NCBI RefSeq assembly: GCF_021730395.1
Contig: NC_069371.1
Location: forward strand, 73,810,001 to 73,874,000
DNA: 64,000 nucleotides
Direction of reading: 5' to 3'
Origin: Mercenaria mercenaria
Lineage: Eukaryota; Mollusca; Bivalvia; Venerida; Veneridae
Shown here: one piece after another, positions 36,627 through 49,600 of the stretch
How positions within the stretch are numbered: position 1 is the first letter of the stretch
Layout: every line of letters begins with the position of its first letter
Position numbers and translations under genes: made by a program
The notes under the pieces: model-generated
The model's input: only the letters and a program-made list of their open reading frames with translations
Databases searched by the model: none
What the model was told of the DNA's origin: nothing

Positions 36627-37345
36627 TATTATTATTATTACTATTACTATACCACATTTATATAGCAATCTTTTCATGCACATGTACACGTTCAAAAGTG
36701 CTTTACAGAATGAATTGCAAACAATACAAACAAATATGCATACAAAAATAATGCATTCCACATTAACAAAAATCATGAATGTAAAACATTAGATAAAACA
36801 AGACAAACATACATACATATTTAAAAATATTTAAGTGACCCTAGGATCTGTTCTACGCTGTTTTATGAAGAAGAAAAAAATCATCAATGTATCGGCCAGT
36901 TAACGAAATATTGTACAAAGAAGTGGGTTTTTAGCAGGCTTTTGAAAGCAGCTAGCGTGTGAGCTTCCCTGATCTTGACGGGAAGGGAGTTCCAAAATTT
37001 TGGAGCAGCGAACGAAAAGCTGCGATTGCAATACATCATGGTTTTAGTTACTGGCATAACCAGTGACAGCGTGTCTTGTGATCTTAGGTTTCTGACCGGT
37101 TTATACACTTCTATCGTATCCCTAATATAGACAGGGGACTGATTGTGTAAAGCCTTAAAAGTGTGGGTCAGAACCTTGTACTGCACCCTGTATTTTACTG
37201 GCAACCAATGAAACTCCTTCAGAACCGGTGTTATATGATTGCGACGGGGCGTCTTAGTGATGACGCGAGCTGCCGTGTTCTGGACATGTTGCAACTTGTT
37301 AAGTGTACTGTTTGGAATACCACATATCATTTTTAGTGACACTAG
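36627..37345 (-). mobile_element. LINE 3' fragment (CR1/L2-like), minus strand
   Basis: An open frame at 37342-36884 codes for LNKLQHVQNTAARVI, FHWLPVKYRVQYKVL, RSFSFAAPKFWNSLPVKIR and AFKSLLKTHFF, the standard C-terminal end of CR1/L2-type reverse transcriptases. A short 3' UTR with GCTATATAAATGTGGTATAG then ends in an (AAT)n tail at about 36627-36645, as this LINE class often does. 5'-truncated near 37345. This stretch is still open over 152 codons. Confidence 0.9.
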
Positions 37346-37544
37346 TTCCTTGAATTGTCTGTTGAATGAACGGACACTTGTCCGGCCCTGAAGATTTTAG
37401 TCGACATTTTGTAGAACGGTTTACTGACATGTACGTAGAAGAATGTTCAATAGTAGAGTATTTCTTTCAATAAATGAACAATAAATCATGATGAATGTGA
37501 CAATTTTCTCGACTAAGAAGTTTACAGATGAAACAGAAAATAAC

Positions 37545-37620
37545 ATATTTTCAGACAGGGAACTCGAACCTACAGCCCTGAGATTGGTAGCTGAACGCTT
37601 TGTCCGAACATTCGACATTA
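37545..37620 (-). repeat. tRNA-like sequence (SINE head or pseudogene)
   Basis: On the minus strand GTAGGTTCGAGTTCCCTG gives a perfect B box, with a worn A-box region about 35 nt before it. No acceptor stem. Confidence 0.45.
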
Positions 37621-39200
37621 TGGTGTTGAGAAATGCATATTATTGGTTTTTCAATAGTTAGATCGTTATTTAGGTGCGGGCATCGAAAATCAATTTACGT
37701 AAACATACGGATATTGACATGACTGCCAGGTCAGTACTTAGGGACAATAGATTTATGCCGCAGAACACACATTTTACATTTGATTTCGCTCCACTGCAGA
37801 TAAAAGGGCAGCAATTAGTTTCTATTAATAATACTGATCGCTCCCTTTATTAGTATTTCATTCTTTGGGTTAAAAGTTAGTCAGTAGTTCATTTATTATG
37901 CTCTGGTTCAGCATAACGGAGACTGAAAGATACGTACAATTAGGAAAAAGGAAATAACACATATGTTTACACAGCCATAAAGTAAATAAACAAACTCAAT
38001 CTTGGACAAAAATGAGAAAAACAATAACGGCTATACAAAGCTGTAACTTCGTTTTTATTTTGAGAATTTTTTTCAATAAGAGTCTTTCCACTTCGTTTTT
38101 TACGGATCTGGCTTGAATTAGATTTAAATTTAACTTTCCTAGACTTGTTACTGTAATCCTGTTCTATACATATTCTGCGGTATAACGTTGGGAGCAAAAA
38201 AACTTTCATTTTGAAAGAGTCTCTTTGGGTTAATTGACATAAAATGCTGGTTCTTAGCTTGCCGATTGCTTACTGCACAGGAAGCAAGGTAAAAATAACC
38301 GACATAATTAATACTCGAAAGCTTCGGTCTTTTCCGTTGTTTTCATACAAAAATCCCACCGTACTGCCAACACGTCAAGACGCAATGTCGTTCGTGATCC
38401 TCACTTTAAAATATCACCGGAAGTGCAAGAGATCGGTCAAAGGTTACATTCTACCAGTTCAATTCCTTATTTATTTCATATTAATAACAAAACATTCAGA
38501 CCTCATTTTCAGCACTTTAGAGCATTTCAATGATATGAAAACCATATATGGTCATTTAGTATAACATGTCTTCTTATCAAAAATAGAAAAATATTGACAT
38601 GTTATGTTGTATATAAGAAAAATAATCTGTTCTGAGAAACATCACCCTCTAAAAATGCCCCCGTGTAAACAGCCATTTAGCAATTACGTGTAGGTAGACA
38701 TTTTCCAGGAAATTCACAATGAAAATGGTCTAGATCTTTTCTCAATACAATAAGCAATAAAAATAAGCCAACAATTTAACTGTCACCTCCTCATTTCACT
38801 CATTATGCCAGATTTCATCCATAGCATGGAACTACATTTTGGACTACTTCACATGTAACACTGAGTAGTCACTTCCGGTTTGGTGTAATCCGTCCTCAAG
38901 ACGTACTTGACCGAGACGCCCAGTTTTAAGAACATTTCGTTAATGTATAATGATAAAGTCTAACCACAAACGATTCTAATAAAACGATTTCATCATTTTC
39001 CCTTTCCTTTACATAAATATTTCTGGAAAATGATTTTTGCATTGAAAGGGTCAACAAATGTTTTCATTTCACCATATGAGGCTAAGGTTATTCTGAAATA
39101 TTTGTTCATGTATGAAGTAAGTAAATATGAAAACAATTGGCGAAGGAAATCTGGACCTTGAATGGTTAGACGTATAATAATATCAAAGGCGAAGGTACAA
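37621..39200. other. No firm gene
   Basis: The open frame 38244-38564 (106 codons) has no recognised domain. ACCGGAAGTG at about 38416 and CACTTCCGGT at about 38871 are ETS-type sites in opposite orientation. No exon could be tied to them. Confidence 0.4.
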
Positions 39201-39204
39201 TATA

Positions 39205-39690
39205 GCAACTGGAGGCTAAGAAAAAGCAAATTGAGATTATAATAAAGAAATTGGAGGCTACAATAATGCCAGTGTATGAAATTATATAAAGCAGTTGAAG
39301 TCTACAATAAAACAAGTGGAAGGTACAATAAAGCAATCAGACACTAAAGTAAAGCAAAAGAAGTATACACTAAAGCAACAACAAAACATATGGATGCTAC
39401 AATAAAACAATCGGAGGCGAAGATAAAGCAAATAGGGCCTACAATAAAGCAATGGCAGGCTATATTAAATCCATTTGGGGCAACAATAAAACAGATGAAG
39501 GCATCCATAAAGCAACTGGGGCTATGATAAAGCAATTGGAGGCTGGAATAAAATAAATAGATGCTACAATAAAGCAAATGAAAGCAATCGTAAAGCAAAT
39601 GAAATCTACAGTAAATCAATTTGAGGCTACAGTAAAACAATCGGAGGTTACAATAAAGCTAATAGAGGCTACAAAGTCCTCGTTTTTCCC
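39205..39690. repeat. About 21-bp minisatellite upstream of SLC23 copy A
   Basis: Degenerate units of the form GGAGGCTACAATAAAGCAA. The same array stands upstream of copy B (52715-53285), followed in both by TATAAA(A/G)GTG and AACAATTAACA(G/T)GGATCAA, so it belongs to the duplicated block. Confidence 0.9.
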
Positions 39691-40574
39691 GCCCACAACA
39701 GTAAGGGACATATTCTAGCTTATAAAAGTGCACCCCCCCACCCTTTACACAGATAACAGACAATTAACAGGGATCAATTCCAGCAAACAAAATACGTCTT
39801 GAAGACGTCTTTATTTGGTTGTTTTATGGTCACGACGTGTGACCAGAAAAAAGACGTCTTTATTTGGTTGTTTTATGGTCACGACGTCTGTGACAAGAAA
39901 AAGACGTATTTTTCATGTCGTTTTACTTACAAAATAAATACGTCTTTTAAAAGACGTTTTATAGCCGTCATAAAAACGTCTTTGTCTATGGGAAACTGCA
40001 AGTTTTCAGTCTCCTAAGCTGCAATAACATATATAGCATAAACTGTTAGAAAAAACTATGATTTTAGATATATGTTGGATCGAAAGTTCGATAATTTCCT
40101 TGCTTCATAATAGAACTGACAGGTATAGCATTTTTATTGTATTTTCAAATTACAATATATTTACTAGGGTTCCAAAATTCATGACAATGGACTTAAACTT
40201 CTAAATGATATATTTTGCACTTCCGAAAATGTTCCTAATTGTTATTAAAATTGGACTGTTGTCTAGCTATTTTCAAAATGGTGTAATTACTTTTAATAAT
40301 AATAGTCATACATTTGAAAGCGATAGTATAATGATTAAAACTGAGATTCATTAATTTGAGAACATATATAACACATGTTTGTAACCATGGTAACAAAGGG
40401 TCTGTCTCTCTCTACATATCTTATCTATTAGTCACGTCTGTATCTTTATATTGGTTTGTTAATTAAGCTGTAAGACAGAACAAATAGTTTATACATCATG
40501 TACAGAAGGGTGATGCAGATAAAGTGAGTGCAATACTTTACATTATTATAACTTAATATTCGTCAATCATTTTG

Positions 40575-40768
40575 TACATCTGAAGTAAATATATAAAGAT
40601 AAATATTTTCGTGAAAAATGATCATTGGATATCTTTAAAAACTGACACATTTTTAAATCTAAAATTTGTACATTAGTAAAGTATCTCTTAAACTGAGATT
40701 AAGTGTCATCGGTTGAGAAAAAAAGTTCGCAGTCAGTCCGGGGCTCGAATCAGCATAATGTATAGGGT
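40575..40768. repeat. 190-bp dispersed repeat, copy 2
   Basis: Same as 35165-35352, including GTTCGCAGTCAGTCCGGGGC and GCATAATGTATAGG; here no LINE follows. Confidence 0.85.
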
Positions 40769-41515
40769 AAAAGCGTATTATAGACGAGATACATGTGTAT
40801 TAATAACAAATTAAATAAATATATATAGAAAACAGAGATTCAGTAATTTGGGATGTGATAAATTCGGCGAGGCAGAGAAAGTGAGTGCAATACTTTAAAC
40901 ATTATTAAAACTTAATAATTATATTCGTCAATAATATTATATTTAAAAGACTGACGTTTTTATTAAATATCTATTTTATCATCAATAGCTTTTTTTTTAA
41001 AATCTGCATTTTTCTTAAAATATCTCATACTTACAAAGTCGGAGAGGATATTTTAATCAGAAAATGTTGATGATATTTTAAATGCTTCCATTAATTGTTT
41101 TATCAGTACTGTAATTACTTATCAAAACTGCTTTTTGTATTTTTATTTAGTTTACAGGAAAATGATGAATGATAATTATAAAACACTCGAATTTGATATA
41201 TTTCAGGTGACACCAGGTCCAGTGGTTTTGCCGTGATGAAGATTTTGAGAACTAAGCTATTAAATTGCGACTCACTTATTGGATTACCTATTGGACTTAC
41301 TATGTTACTTAGATAAAATACGATCACAGATCTATGAAGTGGAGATCAGAAAATACATGCTGATTACAAGAGCTAGATATGCAAAAAAATAATTAAAAAA
41401 TCAATGCCTAAAATACTAATTCTTTATCCGTTGGATTATGGTTGGAATTCACATTTCAAAAAGATGATGTGTTATTTTTTCTTGTCATAAAGACACCATT
41501 TTAATGCACGACAAG

Positions 41516-42783
41516 CCCTTGCCAAAATATCAGGCTTCCGGCGAACGTTGCGGCAAATTTGCCGCAAAAGGTTTGGTGAATTTGCCGCAAACTTTTACCA
41601 GGCAAAACTAATTTGCATGGTAAAAGTTTGCGGCGAATTCGCCAAAACCTTTCTGGCGAACTTCTGGCAATGTTCTGGCGAGCTTTTGGCAAACTATTTA
41701 TGCAAATAAGTTTGCGGCGACTTTGCTGCAAACAATTATGCAAATTTGTTTGCCGTAAATTTGCTGCAAACTTTTGGCGCTAAAATAACACGCACTTTGT
41801 TTTTGAAGAATAAAGGAATCAAGGTTCAGCAATATATTTTCAATAAAAGTAAGAAAAGGCATATTTATCTCTAAAATTAGCAAAAAATATTTTCAGCTTA
41901 TAATGATTTATTTTTCTAAATAATTATAATCAAAGAAATACAAATGTACGAGATCAGTATGATAAAGTATGTCTTTAGTAAATATGTTTTATGCTTACAT
42001 TAATGGGTTTGAAACTCTTTAAATATTTTAAAGGTTGTTAAAGCTGATAACTGATTTGCTAAAAAATTCCTCTGTGTGCAAATGTCTTAATTAATTTGCA
42101 GATTCATTAAATTATTTATTGCAATCTGTTGTATCTATTGGTTTTCAGGTAGCAAAAGTCTAAAAATAAACAAAAGCTAACTGTTAAAAATCATTCAGTT
42201 TTTTTTTTTTTTTTTGCATGCGTAATAATGTGAAAACTAACCTTACATCGCAACATTTATTCACGGATTTAAACACAGTATACTTCCGTGATATATCCAT
42301 CTTTTTGTAAAGTTTTTTGTTTAGCATCGAAACTAAAAAAAATCCATGTTAATACATCAATGTTCAACTACTGTTTGGCAGTTTGAAAACGGAGCCAAAC
42401 TCTACGCAGTCAATAAAAATAGAGAAGAAGTCACGTGATACTGTTCTGGCAATTCTCTGGCGAACTTTCACATCTGGTCAGATAATAAAAAGATTATGGC
42501 GAATGTTTTGAAGACGAAAATATAAATAAAAGATTCTGGTGACGTTTTGGTGAGCACAATCATGTGATAATTAAAGTTTCTGGCGATGTTACGAGAAATT
42601 CTTCATTCAGTAAAGTCTGTGGTGAGTTTGCAGCAAAGTCACCGAAACGTTTGCCGACAGATCGCCGCTACCGGCAAACTTCTGCAAACATTTATTACTC
42701 TGTTCTGGTGAACTAAAATGTTTGCGGCAAATTTACCACAACTTTGCGGCAAATTTGCCGTAAACTTTTCATTTTGGTAAGGG
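41516..42783. mobile_element. Nested 1.27-kb element with CCCTTGCCAAAAT ends
   Basis: The left end CCCTTGCCAAAAT and right end ATTTTGGTAAGGG are inverted with one mismatch. Both arms are rich in TTTGCCGCAAA / TTTGCGGCAAA palindromic blocks (41530-41780 and 42600-42770). The centre is plain AT-rich DNA. It interrupts the AAGACGTC element, whose palindromes resume at 42790. Confidence 0.8.
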
Positions 42784-43548
42784 AAAATGTCTTTTAAAGA
42801 CGTCTCTAAAAGAAGTGATCGCACCTTTCAAAAACAACCGAAAAAAGACGTAATAAAGACGTCTCCAAAAAGACGTCTTTAAGACGTCGCTGAAAGACGT
42901 GAACGCACCTTTAAAAAACAACCAAAAAAGACATCATAAAGACGTCTCAGAAAGACGTCATAACAACCAAAAAAGTATTTTGTTTGCTGGAAAGTCATGT
43001 TTATGAATTTATAGACATAGTACCTAAAATTTTAAATAAAGAAAAGCAATTAAAAAGTAACTTTGGTTGTTTCGATATAATTTTAAGACGAAAGATAATA
43101 CATAAGTGTTGGTCTGATCATTTTGAAGCATGTTGTTTATGAATTTCTTAAACATTTTATTTAATTTCCATGTATCCCCTCTTGCAGGTAGTCCTACATA
43201 TCAAGTCATTGATCAATATTTAATCCCCAGTTATACCTGGACTACTGCGGGAAGAACTTAACTCAATGCAAATAAGTTGTCAAATACATGATTATCGTAT
43301 GACATCGAAAAAAGTTTTAAGTCTAATAAAATTAATGCAGATTCACTATTTAAGCTGAAATTTAGATGTAATGTTAATTCTACTATATCACACACCGTAT
43401 ATAAAACAAGAAAATACTCTTTTTTATTATAACAATTGTGAGAATAGAAAAATCAGTACATGTAGTTCATGAATTGTGACTGTGACAGTGGTTGCATTTA
43501 AATCAAGGGCATGTTTTCATTATGTTTTAGATGTTTTGCTTATATATG

Positions 43549-43679
43549 AAAGCAACAGCAGTTTATTGAAAGTATACGAGAGCAATTTCGATTTAACATT
43601 AGAAATACTGTTTTAACATTTTTGAGGAAAGTGTCAATCATATCAGTAAGACTTTAATTTGTTTAAAATAAATCTAAGA
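43549..43679 (+). promoter_or_regulatory. Conserved 5' flank / 5' UTR of SLC23 copy A
   Basis: GAAAGCAACAGCAGTTTATTG through GGAAAGTGTCAATCATATCA matches 53772-53903 before copy B almost base for base. Retention in both copies fits a 5' UTR or promoter, though recent duplication alone would also explain it. Confidence 0.4.
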
Positions 43680-46600
43680 ATGGCTGACAGGGTAACTGAA
43701 ACCGATGTTGCCAATGGAACAGAGTTGACTAGACTGGCATTTACAGATAACGGAACTGAAAATAATGTTTGCAATGAAACAGAATTGACTAGACTTGCAT
43801 TCACAGATTTTGATACTGAACATTCCGGTGAAATCAAAGAAAGCGAAACTGAACTTGTGAAGGACTATTCCAAAAAAGTGATCATCTATGGTGTGAACGA
43901 ATCGCCACCACTACACATTACGATCGTGTGTGCTTTGCAGGTAGTCTAAGTTTACACACAGTGTGCTCAATTTTGTTTAGCATACTTTTAAAAGCAGGTA
44001 GTGTATTCGATTCCTTACTCTTGAATGGAAGAGAAAGTTTAAGGACATTGTACGAGAAGCTCAGTATGCCATTCACAACAGTTCTAGTCTTTTGTACAAC
44101 CAATAATAAAGTGTCTCGTCATTTTAGACTTTTAAGGGGTCACTTCTCTCATACATTCTGGGGAGTGGTCATGTAGAGCCTTGCCAGCTTAGGTCAGATT
44201 TTTGTTTTGTTTTGTAAATGCTTGAGTATAAAAAACTTATCCGTCACCTTTGGAGGTGAAGTACCAAGTCAATGACAGGGGTGTGCTTCCGATTGCTACT
44301 ATCTGAACCTGTTATCTAAAATAAAATATTAAAATGGTTTTGCTGAAATAATAATTACATTGTAATAATTCATAGCCTTAAAAAGAGTAATTTCAGTCCA
44401 ATATCCATTAAATTATTTACACAAGTTATGATCGATGTCAAGCAAGGTAATCCGTGAACTGCAGATGTTTATGCTTGCATTTTATTCCAGCAAGGACTGT
44501 CAGCCCTGTCCAGTCAACTGGTTGTAGCTGTTCTTGTAGCGGAAGTTGTCTGTGCATCAAATAACGACGTGTTCAAAGCTAGGATACTCAGCTCTACAAT
44601 GTTTATGGCCGGGATCTCGACTATAGCAATGAATTTACTGGGAATAAGGTAACACATGACAATGTTCATGGCCGGGATCTCGACTATAGCAATGAATTTA
44701 CTGGGAATAAGGTAACACATGACAATGTTCATGGCCGGGATCTCGACTATAGCAATGAATTTACTGGGAATAAGGTAACACATGACAATGTTCATGGCCG
44801 GGATCTCGACTATAGCAATGAATTTACTGGGAATAAGGTAACACATGACAATGTTCATGGCCGGGATCTCGACTATAGCAATGAATTTACTGGGAATAAG
44901 GTAACACATGACAATGTTCATGGCCGGGATCTCGACTATAGCAATGAATACTCTGGGAATAAGGTAACACATGACTTTTCGAAAAGCAATTCAAGCTTCA
45001 GCAATGTCTCCGTTATTTAATACATGCCAATGCATTCAATTAATGGACTGAATAATTAATTAACTTCAAAATTGCTTTTTTTTTGTTGTTGACGATGAAC
45101 GTTTACTGATAAGAAAGCTTATATTTTATATTTATAGATTACCGTTATTTCAAGGAGGAACGACTATCTATGTGGTTCCTTTGATGATGATGTCGGACCT
45201 TGAAGGCTCCTTCTGTTCAACAACGTTTAAAGGTAAATTAGGCTTACATACTTACAATTTCATACTGCAACTCAATATTTAAAGGCAGACTCGGCTTCTA
45301 TTGGTGCAAGAATATAAAACGTGCATAAACGAGCACATGTCAGTCACAGTAGGATATAAAGTAAGTCACATAGAACTGGAGAATGACAAACAAGTACACC
45401 GTCAAAAGTGACAAAAATATCCTTCCCGGGTCCCTACCAACTGATATAATGAAACCTTTGTACAAACTCTTGTTTAATTCCACATTTTTGTAGCAAACTG
45501 TTTTATTACCATTTTACCTGAATCTTTTTAACTTCGGTCTCAATTTTAGATAAGATGTTACCATATTTCAGTCAAATGCCCATTTCTGGTTTTGCATTTG
45601 ATGCTTTCCAATATGGACTAATTTTATATCTATTACATTAGCACACAGAATATCTACGTCTACCCCTTATTCTACAATGAAACAACCTCTTTGGACGTCT
45701 GAGTCGGTTCATATTATATTCTAATCTTTAGTGTGCGTCTTTTTTTGTGCTCAAGTATTTTCATAAAAGAAATAACATAACGTTAGCAGACATTTAATAT
45801 AAACCACCTGTTTTATGTATTAAATCTTATTATTTTTATTCGGAAAAGAACTATATTCGCCTTTCGTTTCAATGCATGTCTTGAGGTATTATTCCTCATA
45901 GAATGCATTTACAATACTGCAATGAACAATAATTAATTCATCTTGCATTTCAGGCCAGAGTTCGTCCAACATGACAAGTGAAAATGTATCGAGTGGATAT
46001 GATATACCAGAGGAATCGATGGAAGTCATTTTAACCAACGTCAGAGCGGTGACGAGATTTATTTTTTTTAATGCAACACATATATTATTCATCTAAGCAA
46101 ATTAATCTTTGATTATGGTACATAAGATTATAGCTACAGGGTGTATAGCTTAATATTTGCTTCCTTTACAGTGTTATACGCACTTGTAAGGTTTTGACAC
46201 CTTTAATATCTTCCGTATTTATACAGTAACACTATTATATCATTTTGTTCTTATAGTTACAAGGCAGTCTGATGGTTGCGGGTGCTCTTCACGCTATAAT
46301 GGGAGGGTTTGGACTGATTGGCTTTCTACTGAAGTTCATTGGACCATTGACGATTGTTCCAACAATGATCCTAATCTTTGTCTTCATAATCAAAGCAACT
46401 CTGAAGTTCGTCATAGTTAGTTGGGCCATATCTATTTCGTAAGCTGTTTGCGTTGTTGAAGCCTTATCACGAAAGTACTGTTTGATCAAACATTTCTGTT
46501 ACATTTTCCACTGGATTGCTCTTAACATATAAGACAATACCATTAATGTTAAACACCATTCTAAGAATTCCAAGGAGAGTAATATAAATTTATTAAATTT

Positions 46601-49600
46601 TTATGACATCTTCACCGCACGTTAACGTCTCTGTCTACAATTCGCAAAAAGATCTTGTTACAGATTTGGTATATTAAACAGTTCTTCTAACTGAAATATA
46701 TCGTTGCGACAAGTACACATAAAATTTTCTAGATAAAATACTTACAAAATAAGCTGGTATTAAATATGTCACTGCATTACTGAATTAATAGTCTAAAAAA
46801 AAGAAACATATGTTAATAATGTTATATTTCAGGACAATAGCTCTGTCTGTGATATTGTTTCTTTATCTCTCCCGCTACAACATGCCTGTTCCAGTGTGGA
46901 CACCCTCTGGGGGATGTAGAATTATTCGTTATCCTGTACATCAGGTATTCTCGGTATGTAAACATTAAAAATAAAGAAATGATATTGACTTCATACTTTG
47001 GACAAATAAATTGTGTCTTGGCATTGTCTTTTTTTTAATTAAAGGCACAATAAGTTTTATCTACTTTATTTAGCTGGGAGGTAATTCAGTCAGGACTGAT
47101 CGCGGCACCATATTGCTTCAGGAGTATTGTCTTCAAAGCCTGAGAGGTGTACTTTTCTTGCAAATGGCATTTCCACGAAATAGTGTGCAAAGATTTGAAT
47201 TAAGATATAACTCGATCTTATCAACAGAACATTGACATCATGGTCAGACCTCTTTTAAAATAACGTATATTTTAAAAATTGTGTTTCCAAATGTTTATAA
47301 TATTAATCTGGCTTTTTCTGCAGATTTTAATCGCCATGTTAGTTAACTGGCTTATATGTGGAATACTGACCCTGTATGATGTATTCCCCAACGACCGTGG
47401 TGATAGCAGTTATAATGCTCGTACAGATGCTAGGGTAGATGTTATATACGACGCTCCGTGGTTTACTTTTCCTTACCCTGGTGAGTCTTTACGACAACTG
47501 TTTCTGTTGCTGAAAAAAAAAAAACATTTTTATTTCATTTTAATGGCTCCCCGATACATCAAATGGATTTCACTTTTGATTCTTTTACTCTGTACCCACC
47601 CGCTTAACTTGATACACAGAACGCAGATCTACAGATCGCGGGATCGTAAGTTCGATCCAAGGCTAGGCGTATGTTCTCCGTGACGATTTGATAAAAGGCA
47701 CTTTGTCTGAAATAATTCGTTATGCACCTCCAATGGGAGACTTTGGTCAGTTATCCTCCTTTCATACTGTCTAAAGTAAGTAGTTCCTTTCATGTGGATT
47801 TATGTCTGTAGATTTAATAATGCCTTTAGCTACATATTCTATAAACACACATGCATCTTAATTTTGACATTTCAGACATTTAATTTAATAGATATGCAAG
47901 ATATTCCATACCTTAGAACTGATATCTCACAGACAAAACAGATAAAGTCAGAGGATTCCAAATGATGGGACCAAGTTACAATTTTATTATCTTGGACATA
48001 ATGCAATAAAGGAGAAAATTTGAAAGTCCCTAAGTCCCTCATTCTGCCGGAGAACAAGATTGTACTGGTACATAATTATGGAACACCGGTTAGGTTAGCT
48101 ACCCGCCTCTATATAACCTAAATACTATTGAAAAACGGCGTTAAACCCAAACAAACAAACAAAAATGTATTTCCTCTGCTAAAGGTCAGTATTACATTTT
48201 GAGTTTGGTTGGACTCACAGCACAATCGCTATCTGTTACTGTTTTTACGGATTTCTACGTTAACTTAAGATTCTATAATAAGCAATATTTTATATATGAC
48301 ATATGAGTTAGTCTATCATCCCCTTTTGCACATACTATTGTAAAAAACTGCGTTAAGTTACAATGGAGTCTCGGACAAGAATATAATTGTCATGTGAGTA
48401 GTCGCATTATAAAGTACATACACAACGATAATTATAATTGTATTAAGTTATATACTTGTTGTAATAGTTGCAATATTGTAAATAGTGTAAATTTCATACT
48501 GGGTGCTTGACGTCATTTGTGACGCAATCTAATGTGTAAAAAATTCATTAACATCTCTTATTTCAGGCCAGTATGGACCACCGGGCATAAGTATACCTGC
48601 TACTGTAGTTTTTGTAATTGCTACCTTCATTTCAATTCTTGATTCAATCGCTGATTACTACGCATGTGCGAGGGTAAGTCGCGTGCCCCCGCCACCTGCC
48701 CATGGAGTGAACAGAGGCATCCTGATTGAGGGCATTTGCAGTTTTCTGTCGGGCACTCTTGGCTGTGGTCATGCTACAACAACTTACGGTGGAAATGTCG
48801 GCACAATTGGTGTCTGCAAGGTAGAAAATACATCTTGCTTCCGTGTAGTTTTCAACATTTTGATATTCCATAATCTTAATATAGCCTTTCTTGTAAAACT
48901 GAACTGGTATCTAGCAGAAACTGATTGTTTATCAAAGTAGTAAAGATGTTCATACTGGTCTGCAAAACAGTAAAATAAATTTTTCAAAGTGTCACATAAA
49001 TTGTATATAAGTTTTAGCGACGATGCGACTGTCTTCAAAGCTTTGCTTTATTGTGTACTTGCATATCTTATTTTGTTAAATAAATGTTTTATATCCCTAT
49101 GACTAGTACGTACTCGCAAATCTTACATTCATTTGTTTCTGATGCAGAAGTAAAATCATCAACGGATATATTGTATATGCATTTGGAGAGATCATTCTCT
49201 CAGATCCGGTATCATACATCATATAATTTATGTACTTATGACATTTTGTATATTTCAGGTAGCCAGTAGGTCCGATACATTATATATGTACACATGGCAT
49301 TTTGAATATTTCAGGTTGCCAGTAGGTCCGTATTTGTTTACGCAGGAATCTTGTTTATTTTATTTGCTGTGTTCGGCAAATTCTCTGCGGTGTTTATCAC
49401 AATTCCTGACCCAGTGCTTGGTGGATCCTTTATTGTAATGGTTGGAATATTCATCGGAGTAATGATTGGTAATCTAGAGGTATAAATCAAGTATATACAT
49501 TCCCAAAAAACCTTTTTTGTTCGTATTATTGCATTGAATCAATTAATAACGCTTATAAAAATATAAAAAATACTAGTAGTCAACTTGAAATACACATAAA

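Larger units (their letters stand above)
39778..42992. mobile_element. 3.2-kb DNA transposon with 16-18 bp TIRs and AAGACGTC palindromes
   Basis: Ends TTCCAGCAAACAAAATAC and GTATTTTGTTTGCTGGAA are exact inverted repeats. Subterminal regions are crowded with AAGACGTCTT palindromes and TTTGGTTGTTTTATGG / complement blocks. The matching site upstream of copy B (near 53376, GGATCAAGTCATG) lacks the element, so insertion followed the gene duplication or was lost there. Target duplication is at most 1-2 bp (A). No transposase frame is seen. It carries a nested element (41516-42783) and the 190-bp repeat (40575-40768). Confidence 0.85.

Noticed and set aside
38244-38564. 106-codon plus-strand frame near an ETS-type site
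   Set aside because: No family resemblance and no splice partners; too weak to call.
39344-39640. 98-codon minus-strand frame rich in Phe, Cys and Ile
   Set aside because: Read-through of the roughly 21-bp minisatellite in a multiple-of-three period.
44514-44972. 152-codon minus-strand open frame with a perfect 21-residue repeat
   Set aside because: It is the antisense shadow of the 63-bp exon-donor array; 63 is a multiple of three, so any open frame repeats.
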